A program made the position numbers and the translations under genes. Positions 46,266-53,883 of a stretch of 53,883 nt of DNA are shown in pieces (position 1 is the first letter of the stretch; every line of letters starts with the position of its first letter). Source of the DNA: Amycolatopsis sp. CA-126428 (GTDB lineage: Bacteria > Actinomycetota > Actinomycetes > Mycobacteriales > Pseudonocardiaceae). The notes beneath the pieces are model-generated. The model worked only from the letters and a program-made list of their open reading frames with translations, ran no database searches and was not told the DNA's origin. The DNA lies in contig NZ_PPHF01000166.1 of assembly GCF_002904335.1 (NCBI RefSeq), positions 1 through 53,883 of the forward strand. Reading direction: 5' to 3'.

Positions 46266-47945
46266 ATGCAGCAATTGCGGCTGACCCGAACACGCCGCGT
46301 GGCCCTGATCGGGCTCGCCGGCGCGCTCGCGGTTTCGCTGTCCGCCTGTGCGGAGTCCAAGCGTGACGAGGGCGCAGGGGGTGGTTCCGGGGGCACGATG
46401 ATCTTCGGTGCGGCCGGTAACCCGAAGCTGTTCGACCCCATCTTCAACGACGAGGGCGAAACCTTCCGGATCACGCGCCAGATCTTCGACACGCTGATCC
46501 AGAACAAGCCGGGCACCGCCGACCTCGAAGCCTCGCTGGCCGAGAAGTGGGAGCCCAGCAACGACGGCAAGACCTGGACCTTCTCCCTCAAGCAGGGCGT
46601 GAAGTTCTCCGACGGCACCGCCTTCGACGCGACCGCGGTCTGCTTCAACTTCGACCGCTGGTACAACATGAAGGGCGCCGCCGCCCAGAGCCAGATGATC
46701 TACTACGCCGACGTCTTCGGCGGGTTCGCCAAGAACGAGAGCGACGACTACAGCGACCCGGTCTACAAGAGCTGCGAAGCCAAGGACCCGGCGACCGCGG
46801 TCGTGAACCTGAACAAGGCGAAGGGCGCGTTCCCGGCGGCCTTCACCCTGCCGTCGTTCGCGATGCAGAGCCCGACCGCGCTCAAGCAGTACAAGTCCGA
46901 CGAGGTCACCCAGTCCGGCGACTCGTTCACCTACAGCGAATACGCGAACAAGCACCCGGTCGGCACCGGCCCGTTCAAGTTCGACAGCTGGGACCAGGGC
47001 AAGGGTGAGATCATCCTGTCCAAGAACGACACCAGCCCGACCCAGACGGCCAAGCTCGACAAGCTGATCTTCAAGGTGATCCCGGACGAGAACGCCCGCA
47101 AGCAGGCGCTCAAGGCCGGCGACATCCAGGGCTACGACTACCCGGCGCCCGCCGACTACGGCCTGCTGCGCAACGAGGGCGAGCAGGTGCTGGTCCGCCC
47201 GCCGTTCAACGTGCTCTACATGGGCATCAACCAGTCGGGCCCGGCCGGCGACAAGCTGAAGGACGTCCGCGTCCGCCAGGCGCTGGCCTACGGCATCAAC
47301 CGCGAGCAGTTCGTGAAGAGCAAGCTGCCCGAGGGCGCCGAGGTGGCCACCGAGTTCGTGCCCAAGACGATCTCCGGCTACACCGACGAGGTCACCAAGT
47401 ACGCGTACAACCCGGAGAAGGCCAAGTCGCTGCTCCAGCAGGCCGGCGCGACGAACCTGACGCTGAAGTTCTACTACCCGACCGAGGTCACCCGTCCGTA
47501 CATGCCGAACCCGGCGGACGTCTTCACCTCGATGTCGGAAGACCTGAAGGCGATCGGCGTCAAGATCGAACCGGTGGCCAAGCCGTGGAACGGTGGCTAC
47601 AAGGACGACGTGCAGAAGTTCGGCAAGCAGGACCTGCACCTGCTCGGCTGGACCGGTGACTACAACGACGCCGGGAACTTCGTCGGCACCTTCTTCGGCC
47701 GCAAGAAGCCGGAGTTCGGGTTCGACAACCCGCAGCTGTTCCAGGCGCTCGCCGCCGCGGACGCTTCGCCCGCCGGCGACGCGCACGCCAAGGCGTACCA
47801 GGAAGTCAACAAGCAGATCATGGACTACCTGCCGGCCATCCCGATCTCCTACGGACCGCCCGCGATCGTGGTCGGCCCGAAGGTCAAGGGTCTGGTCGCC
47901 AGCCCGCTGACCGACGAGCGGTTCAACACCGTGACTGTCAACTGA
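46266..47945 (+). CDS. Peptide/nickel-type ABC transporter substrate-binding lipoprotein (SBP_bac_5)
   Basis: The 559-residue lipoprotein has a signal with lipobox LSAC (Cys near 29) and a full SBP_bac_5 domain: AEKWEPSNDGKTWTFSLKQG, VKFSDGTAFDA, HPVGTGPFKFDSW, DVRVRQALAYGINREQFV, and a C-terminal GPPAIVVGPKVKGLV. It captures peptides or a similar ligand outside the membrane and delivers it to the importer encoded by the next four genes. ATG 46266 is chosen because AAGGGG lies 6 bases upstream; an in-frame start at 46227 is less suitable. A hairpin follows the gene. Confidence 0.93.
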   Translation: MQQLRLTRTRRVALIGLAGALAVSLSACAESKRDEGAGGGSGGTMIFGAAGNPKLFDPIFNDEGETFRITRQIFDTLIQNKPGTADLEASLAEKWEPSNDGKTWTFSLKQGVKFSDGTAFDATAVCFNFDRWYNMKGAAAQSQMIYYADVFGGFAKNESDDYSDPVYKSCEAKDPATAVVNLNKAKGAFPAAFTLPSFAMQSPTALKQYKSDEVTQSGDSFTYSEYANKHPVGTGPFKFDSWDQGKGEIILSKNDTSPTQTAKLDKLIFKVIPDENARKQALKAGDIQGYDYPAPADYGLLRNEGEQVLVRPPFNVLYMGINQSGPAGDKLKDVRVRQALAYGINREQFVKSKLPEGAEVATEFVPKTISGYTDEVTKYAYNPEKAKSLLQQAGATNLTLKFYYPTEVTRPYMPNPADVFTSMSEDLKAIGVKIEPVAKPWNGGYKDDVQKFGKQDLHLLGWTGDYNDAGNFVGTFFGRKKPEFGFDNPQLFQALAAADASPAGDAHAKAYQEVNKQIMDYLPAIPISYGPPAIVVGPKVKGLVASPLTDERFNTVTVN

Positions 47946-47963
47946 CGGTTCCACTTTGCGAGG

Positions 47964-47995
47964 CATGGGGTGGGTGCTACCGCGCCCACCCCATG
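47964..47995 (+). terminator. Hairpin between binding-protein and permease genes
   Basis: CATGGGGTGGGT pairs with GCCCACCCCATG (11 bp plus a wobble) 19 bases after the SBP stop. The T tract is poor, so it is probably a partial terminator or mRNA-stability element that keeps the binding protein in excess over the permease. Confidence 0.55.
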
Positions 47996-48031
47996 TTCCG
48001 TACTCAGCGGGCTGCCACCTAAGGACTGCAA

Positions 48032-49033
48032 GTGCTCCGTTTTCTCGTGCGTCGGCTGCTACAAGCGATCCCGACGCTCCTCATCCTGTCCATCCTGGTC
48101 TTCGCCTGGCTACGGTCGCTGCCCGGAGGGCCCGCGGCCGCCCTCCTCGGCGACAAGGCAACGCCGGAGAAGATCGCCAACCTCAACCACGTGCTGGGGC
48201 TCGACCAGCCGGTCATCTTCCAGTACTTCAGGTTCCTCGGCCGCGCGATCACCGGTGACTTCGGTGCCTCGCTGGTCTCCACCCAGCCGGTGATGTCGGA
48301 GATCGGCACGTTCCTGCCGGCCACCATCGAGCTGGGCATCTCCGCGATGATCGTCGCGGTGGTCATCGGCATCCCGGCGGGCTACATTTCGGCCCGCTAC
48401 CGCGGTGGCGCCGCCGACAACGTGATCATCGTGCTGACCCTGATCGGTGTCGCGGTCCCGGTCTTCTTCCTCGGCTACATGATGCAAGACCTGCTCGCCG
48501 GGCCGCTGGGCCTGCCGTCGCAGGGAAGGCAGGCAGCCGGCCTGGACGCCACCGCCATCACCAACTTCGCCATCCTCGACGGCATCATGACCAGCGAGTG
48601 GGACGCGGTCTGGGACGCGATCAGGCACCTGATCCTCCCGGCGTTCGCGCTCGCCACCATCCCGCTCGCGGTGATCACCCGGATCACCCGCGCGTCGGTG
48701 CTCGAAGTGCTCAACGAGGACTTCATCCGCACGGCCAACTCGAAGGGCCTCACGCAGCCGGTCGTCCGGCGGCGGCACGTGCTGCGCAACGGCCTGCTGC
48801 CGGTGGTCACCACCATCGGCCTGCAGACCGGCGCGCTGCTCGGCGGCGCGGTGCTGACCGAGCGGGTGTTCAACTTCCGCGGCCTCGGGTTCCTGCTGGC
48901 CGAAGGGATCGAACGGCGTGACTACCCCCGGCTGCAGGCGTTGCTGCTCTTCGGCGCCCTGGTGTACGTGCTGGTGAACACACTGGTCGACGTCTCGTAC
49001 GGGATCATCGACCCGAGGGTGCGTGTGCGATGA
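48032..49033 (+). CDS. Peptide-type ABC transporter permease (DppB-like)
   Basis: The 333-residue protein starts LRFLVRRLLQAIPTLLILSI and has six helices, the N-terminal domain GDFGASLVSTQPV, and the EAA loop DFIRTANSKGLTQPVVRRRH followed by the usual VLRNGLLPVVTTIGLQTGAL. It is one half of the channel. GTG start with AAGGAC upstream. Its stop overlaps the next permease start (ATGA). Confidence 0.94.
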   Translation: MLRFLVRRLLQAIPTLLILSILVFAWLRSLPGGPAAALLGDKATPEKIANLNHVLGLDQPVIFQYFRFLGRAITGDFGASLVSTQPVMSEIGTFLPATIELGISAMIVAVVIGIPAGYISARYRGGAADNVIIVLTLIGVAVPVFFLGYMMQDLLAGPLGLPSQGRQAAGLDATAITNFAILDGIMTSEWDAVWDAIRHLILPAFALATIPLAVITRITRASVLEVLNEDFIRTANSKGLTQPVVRRRHVLRNGLLPVVTTIGLQTGALLGGAVLTERVFNFRGLGFLLAEGIERRDYPRLQALLLFGALVYVLVNTLVDVSYGIIDPRVRVR

Positions 49034-49959
49034 ACACTCTGCTGAACAAGAAGAAGGAACCGATCGACAAGCTCGCGTCGGCGTCCGGGCACAGCCTGGG
49101 CGGCGAAGCGGTGCGGCGGATGCTGCGCAGCCCGGTGGCCATCACCGGCGGCGTGATCACCGCGCTGTTCCTCCTGCTGGCGATCTTCGCGCCGCTGATC
49201 GCACCGAAGGACCCCTACGTCCGCTACCTGCAGGACAAGGTCTCCCTCGGCCAGGGCATCATCCCGGGCGCCCAGCCCGGGTTCCCGCTCGGCGTGGACG
49301 ACTTCGGCCGCGACTACCTCTCGCGACTGCTCGTCGGCGCCCAGCAGACGCTGCTGGTCGGCGTGCTGGCGACGGTGATCGGCGTGCTGATCGGCGTCAT
49401 CATCGGCGGGCTGGCCGGCGCGTTCGGCGGCTGGGTCGACACCGTCCTCATGCGACTGGTCGACGTCATGCTGTCGGTGCCTTCGCTGCTGCTGGCGATT
49501 TCGGTGGCGGCGCTGTTCCAGAAGCCCAGCCAGTGGACGGTGATCCTGGCCGTGTCGATGATCGGCGTGCCGATCTTCGCGCGGCTGCTGCGCGGTTCCA
49601 TGCTGGTGCAACGCGGCAGCGACCACGTGCTCGCCGCGACGTCGCTGGGCGTGAAGCGGACGTCCATCGTGTTCCGGCACATGCTGCCGAACTCGCTGGG
49701 CCCGGTCATCGTGCAGGCGACGCTGACCCTGGCCACCGCCATCCTCGAGGCCGCGGCGCTGTCGTTCCTCGGCCTGGGCGACCCGGACCCGAACCGGGCG
49801 GAGTGGGGCATCATGCTGAGCCGCGGGGCCCGGCAGTTCCTCGACGTCCGGCCGGAGCTCGCGTACTACCCGGCCATCGCGATCATCGTGGTGGCGCTCG
49901 GGTTCACGCTGCTCGGCGAGTCCCTCCGCGAAGCCCTCGACCCGAAGAACAGGCGGTGA
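49030..49959 (+). CDS. Peptide-type ABC transporter permease (DppC-like)
   Basis: The 309-residue protein has the N-terminal OppC segment (RRMLRSPVAITGGVITALFL), the outer-loop signature PLGVDDFGRDYLSRLLVGAQ and the EAA loop HVLAATSLGVKRTSIVFRHM. It ends GFTLLGESLREALDPKNRR, as usual. It pairs with the DppB-like permease. The ATPase gene starts 7 bases after its stop. Confidence 0.94.
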   Translation: MNTLLNKKKEPIDKLASASGHSLGGEAVRRMLRSPVAITGGVITALFLLLAIFAPLIAPKDPYVRYLQDKVSLGQGIIPGAQPGFPLGVDDFGRDYLSRLLVGAQQTLLVGVLATVIGVLIGVIIGGLAGAFGGWVDTVLMRLVDVMLSVPSLLLAISVAALFQKPSQWTVILAVSMIGVPIFARLLRGSMLVQRGSDHVLAATSLGVKRTSIVFRHMLPNSLGPVIVQATLTLATAILEAAALSFLGLGDPDPNRAEWGIMLSRGARQFLDVRPELAYYPAIAIIVVALGFTLLGESLREALDPKNRR

Positions 49960-49966
49960 AGCACTG

Positions 49967-50958
<992 letters not shown>

Positions 50959-50962
<4 letters not shown>

Positions 50963-52071
50963 CCCGTCCTGCTGGTGACGTGCTGCTCGAGGTCACCGAC
51001 CTCAAGGTGCACTTCCCGATCAAGAGCGGCGTCGTGTTCGACCGGACGGTCGGGCACGTGTTCGCGGTCGACGGCGTCGACCTGGCCATCCGGCGGGGCG
51101 AAACCTACGGCCTGGTGGGCGAATCCGGCTGTGGGAAGTCCACGTTGGGCCGGGCGATCCTGCGGCTCAACGAGCCCACGTCCGGGCACGTGGTGTTCGA
51201 CGGCACCGACGTCGCGCAGCTCAAGGGAGAGGAACTGCGGAAGGCCCGGCGCCGGATGCAGATGATCTTCCAGGACCCGATGTCCAGTCTGGACCCGCGG
51301 CAGTCGGTCGAGTCGATCCTGGTGGAGGGCATGCACGCGCACGGCCTCGACAAGGACAAGGAAGCAACCCAGCGGCGGCTGCGTCAGCTGCTCGCCGCGG
51401 TCGGCCTGCCGGAGACGTCGTTGCGGAAGTACCCGCACGAGTTCTCGGGCGGGCAGCGCCAGCGCATCGGCATCGCGCGGGCGCTGGCCGTGGAGCCGGA
51501 CCTGATCGTCGCCGACGAGCCGGTGTCCGCATTGGACGTTTCGGTGCAGGCCCAGGTGGTGAACCTGCTGGAGGACCTGCAGCAGCAGCTCGGCCTGACC
51601 TACGTCGTGATCGCGCACGACCTCGCGGTGGTGCGGCACATCTCCGACCGCATCGGCGTGATGTACCTGGGCGCGCTGGTCGAGGAGACCGACGCGGACT
51701 CGCTGTACCGGGACCCGCTGCACCCGTACACGCGGGCGCTGCTGTCGGCCATCCCGGTGCCGGACCCGCAGGTCGAGGACACCCGCGAGCAGATCCTGCT
51801 CGCCGGTGACCTGCCGTCGCCGGCGAACCCGCCGTCGGGCTGCCGCTTCCACACGCGCTGCCCGTGGAAGCAGGCGAGCCTGTGCGGCACCGACCGCCCG
51901 CAGCTGCGCGAGATCGGCGGCGGGCACCGGGTGGCGTGCCACTACGCGGAGGACATCCGCGACGGGCGCATCCAGCCGCACGAGGTGGAGCCGGAGCTGG
52001 TGGAACTGACCGGGGCGCTCAACCCCGACCTGGGCCCGCCGGACATCGGCACCGCCGCCGAGATCCTCTGA
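50959..52071 (+). CDS. Peptide-type ABC transporter ATPase (DppF-like)
   Basis: The 370-residue ATPase has Walker A GESGCGKSTLGRA, Q loop IFQDPMSSLDPRQ, signature FSGGQRQR, Walker B LIVADEPVSALD and switch VIAHDLAVVRHIS. The oligopeptide domain follows with HPYTRALLSAIPVPDP and CRFHTRCPWKQASLC. About 45 extra residues follow the domain (IQPHEVEPELVELTG), longer than in typical DppF. ATG 50959 has GGAGGAGGAG just upstream. It is the last gene of the operon, closed by a strong terminator. Confidence 0.95.
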
Positions 52072-52090
52072 GGCTCTGAAGTTCTGATGC

Positions 52091-52126
52091 GAACGGCCGG
52101 CCGGGCGTTGTCCCGGCCGGCCGTTC
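52091..52126. terminator. Strong bidirectional hairpin terminator
   Basis: A perfect 15-bp stem (GAACGGCCGGCCGGG with CCCGGCCGGCCGTTC, loop CGTTGT) lies between the stops of the DppF-like and ECF sigma genes and touches the latter. It should end both convergent transcripts. Confidence 0.8.
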
Positions 52127-53323
52127 TCATGTCTCCAGCTTGGCGGCACGCGACTGCAGGTACGCCTGCTCGGGCAGGCTCAGCGTCCGCCGCGCGGCAG
52201 CCAGGTACGCCTCCCGGGCCCCGGCCGCGTCCCCGGACAGCTCCAGCAGGTGCGCGCGGATCGCGTCGACCCGGTGGTGGTTCGCGAGGGCGGGGTCCTT
52301 GGCCAGCTCCGACAGCTCCGCCAGCCCCGCCTCGGGGCCGTGGACCTGCGCGAACGCCACGGCCCGGTTCAGCGTCACCATCGGGCCGGGTGCCACGACC
52401 CGCAGCAGGTCGTAGAGCGTGAGGATTTCGGCCCAGTCGGTCTCGTCGGCCGTCGCGGCCTCGTCGTGGACCGCGGCGATGGCCGCCTGCAGCTGGTACG
52501 GGCCCACCGGCGCGGTCGCGAGGGCTTTCGTGATCAGCGCGACGCCCTCGTCGACGAACGCCCGGTTCCAGCGGGTGCGGTCCTGCTCGGCCAGCGGGAC
52601 GAGGGCGCCGGTCGCGTCGACGCGGGCCGGGCGCCGGGCCTCGGTCAGCAGCATGAGGGCGAGCAGCCCGGCGACCTCGCCGTCGTCCGGCAGCTCCGCG
52701 TGCAGCTGCCGGACCAGCCGGATCGCCTCGGTCGTCAGCTCGACGCGGCTCAGCGCGTCCCCCGAACTGGCCGTGTGGCCCTCGGTGAAGATCAGGTAGA
52801 GCACCTGCAGCACCGCGGCCAGCCGTTCGGCGCTGACGTCCCTGGTGAGCCGTTCCCCTTTCAGCTTCTGTTTCGCGCGGCTGATCCGCTGCCCGATCGT
52901 GGCCTCGGGGACGAGGAAGGCCCGCGCGATCTCGGCGGTGGTCAGCCCGCCGACCGCGCGCAGGGTGAGGGCGACTTGCGACGGCGGCGTCAGCGACGGG
53001 TGGCAGCAGAGCAGCAGCAGGGTCAGGGTGTCGTCGACCCCGCTGACCGGCTCTTGGCCGGGCGGCTCGGCGAGCGCGACGGTCTCTTCACGCCGTTGCC
53101 GCGCGGTCTCACTGCGCCACTGCTCGATGCGCCGACGGGACGCCGTCGTGATCAGCCACCCCTTCGGGTGATCCGGAACGCCTTCGGCCGGCCACTGCTG
53201 CGACGCGGCGAGCAGCGCCTCCTGGACGGCGTCTTCGCAGGTGTCGAAGCCGCCGTAGCGCCGGACCAGCGCGGCGAGGACCTGCGGGGCGAGCTCGCGG
53301 AGCAGGTGTTCGACGTCGGTCAC
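52127..53323 (-). CDS. ECF42-type RNA polymerase sigma factor with TPR-like C-terminal domain
   Basis: The 398-residue protein has sigma region 2 (LAALVRRYGGFDTCEDAVQE, ALLAASQQWPAEG, HPKGWLITTASRRRIEQWR), region 4 (LTLRAVGGLTTAEIARAFLV, ATIGQRISRAKQKLKG), then about 220 residues of helical repeats (LYLIFTEGHTASSG, RTRWNRAFVDEGVALITKAL, DWAEILTLYDLL, TLNRAVAFAQVHGPEAGLAE). This is the ECF42 layout, in which the C-terminal extension replaces an anti-sigma factor. The GTG start overlaps the stop of the YCII/DGPF gene (GTGA), the partner that accompanies this sigma group. Confidence 0.93.
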   Translation of the reverse strand: MTDVEHLLRELAPQVLAALVRRYGGFDTCEDAVQEALLAASQQWPAEGVPDHPKGWLITTASRRRIEQWRSETARQRREETVALAEPPGQEPVSGVDDTLTLLLLCCHPSLTPPSQVALTLRAVGGLTTAEIARAFLVPEATIGQRISRAKQKLKGERLTRDVSAERLAAVLQVLYLIFTEGHTASSGDALSRVELTTEAIRLVRQLHAELPDDGEVAGLLALMLLTEARRPARVDATGALVPLAEQDRTRWNRAFVDEGVALITKALATAPVGPYQLQAAIAAVHDEAATADETDWAEILTLYDLLRVVAPGPMVTLNRAVAFAQVHGPEAGLAELSELAKDPALANHHRVDAIRAHLLELSGDAAGAREAYLAAARRTLSLPEQAYLQSRAAKLET

Positions 53324-53676
53324 AGCTCCGGCCCGTGCAACCCCATCACCGGCCGCACCTCGACCACGCCGAAGGAGGCTTCCGGGATCTTTGCGGCGAT
53401 CTCGAGAGCGCGTTCTTCGCTCTCGCAGTCGAGCAGGTAGAAGCCGGCGAGGAACTCCTTGGCCTCGGCGAAGGGGCCGTCGGTGGCCATGGGACCCACC
53501 CGCTTGGCGAGCTCCGGGAAGGCGAGCCGTTCGGAGACGATCCGCTCGCCGGAGGCATCGAGATCGTCGTTGAGCTGCTGGTAGTAGGCCAGCCCGGCGG
53601 CCCGCTGTTCGTCGCTCATGCCTTCCCACGCGCTGCGCGACTCGGGGTTGCCGTAGATCAGGACCACGTATTTCAC
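53320..53676 (-). CDS. YCII/DGPF-domain protein
   Basis: The 118-residue protein begins with VKYVVLIYGNPESRSAWEGM and carries the DGPF motif (TDGPFAEAKEFLAGFYLLDC), then ASFGVVEVRPVMG. DGPF proteins are small dimeric alpha-beta barrels encoded with ECF42 sigma factors; their role is not settled. GTG 53676 has GGAGG about 7 bases upstream, which settles the start; the longer form from 53748 would run through the inverted repeat. Co-transcribed and translationally coupled with the sigma gene. Confidence 0.92.
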   Translation of the reverse strand: MKYVVLIYGNPESRSAWEGMSDEQRAAGLAYYQQLNDDLDASGERIVSERLAFPELAKRVGPMATDGPFAEAKEFLAGFYLLDCESEERALEIAAKIPEASFGVVEVRPVMGLHGPEL

Positions 53677-53704
53677 GTCCGCCTCCTGTCTGCTCGATCG
53701 GCAG

Positions 53705-53752
53705 TTATCCACCGGAGTTGTCCACATGGGGGTGGACTCTGTGGACAACTCC
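53705..53752. promoter_or_regulatory. DnaA-box-like cluster and 13-bp inverted repeat upstream of the YCII-ECF42 operon
   Basis: TTATCCACC (53705-53713), TTGTCCACA (53718-53726) and its complement TGTGGACAA (53740-53748) match the DnaA-box consensus of actinobacteria. The last two are part of a perfect inverted repeat GGAGTTGTCCACA/TGTGGACAACTCC (53714-53726 and 53740-53752, 13-base spacer). The cluster begins 29 bases upstream of the YCII start, where it may serve as an operator or a DnaA-titration site. Confidence 0.6.
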
Positions 53753-53851
53753 GGACGACCGCCCCGGCTGTCATGCGTGATGCCTTGGCGAGCACGGGAA
53801 CTGCCCTTCCACCGACCCGAACGCCGGATTGTTCAACGGCCGTCACGCCGC

Positions 53852-53877
53852 GTCAAGGCGGGAAAGCGTGCCTTGAC
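53852..53877. repeat. Short inverted repeat at the right edge
   Basis: GTCAAGGC (53852-53859) and GCCTTGAC (53870-53877) form a perfect 8-bp inverted repeat with a 10-base spacer. No gene is visible between 53753 and the right end. It may be an operator or small hairpin of a gene beyond the edge. Confidence 0.5.
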
Positions 53878-53883
53878 CCGGCG

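Noticed and set aside
53705..53752. Chromosomal replication origin
   Set aside because: Only three boxes are present, with no AT-rich unwinding region and no dnaA, dnaN or rpmH nearby.

Overview
The window reads as a chromosomal segment of a high-G+C actinomycete, most likely a Pseudonocardiaceae member such as Amycolatopsis. The evidence is the strong G/C third-codon bias, frequent GTG and TTG starts, several apparently leaderless genes, a conservon, an F420-type nitroreductase, and the actinobacterial block ffs-dnaX-amidase-ybaB-recR. No transposase, phage gene or CRISPR array is visible. The genus is an inference from gene content only.

Layout. 1-1.6 kb: a visibly AT-richer two-gene unit on the minus strand (DUF262 protein plus a HEPN-like protein cut by the left edge), a probable defence islet beside tRNA-Ser(GGA). 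2.1-5.5 kb: a PP2C phosphatase divergent from a DNA adenine methylase and a Ser/Thr kinase. 5.5-13.1 kb: membrane and cell-envelope genes, namely an L,D-transpeptidase lipoprotein and a secreted PQQ-type sugar dehydrogenase with PKD and LGFP repeats. A 3-hydroxyacyl-CoA dehydrogenase and a TetR/nitroreductase divergent pair with clear operators follow. 13.1-20.4 kb: two two-component systems; the second is flanked by a Gly-rich membrane-anchored protein and a GT39 mannosyltransferase-like protein, and the three promoters share 11-bp-phased CACAGC repeats. 21-28.1 kb: a NitT/TauT-type ABC transporter with a possible leader peptide, then a four-gene conservon (sensor kinase, roadblock, DUF742, GTPase). 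28.1-36.4 kb: SRP RNA, a spermidine-synthase-like protein, an ALF-repeat protein, dnaX, a 21-bp minisatellite, a collapsed HxlR/PPOX divergent pair, then peptidoglycan amidase, ybaB, recR and a glucosaminidase-like gene. 36.4-45.9 kb: a surface-polysaccharide region (UDP-GlcNAc 2-epimerase-like, two GT2 enzymes, flippase, two large polytopic membrane proteins, DUF2304). 46-52 kb: a complete peptide-type ABC importer (SBP, two permeases, two ATPases). 52-53.9 kb: an ECF42-type sigma factor translationally coupled to a YCII/DGPF protein, preceded by a cluster of DnaA-box-like words.

Functional threads: cell-envelope remodelling recurs throughout (transpeptidase, amidase, glucosaminidase, LGFP protein, GT39, polysaccharide cluster). 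Signal transduction is dense: PP2C and STPK, two two-component systems, a conservon, TetR and an ECF sigma factor. The most distinctive candidates are the DUF262/HEPN islet, the methylase-kinase-phosphatase cluster, the three-promoter CACAGC regulon and the double-truncated HxlR/PPOX scar.
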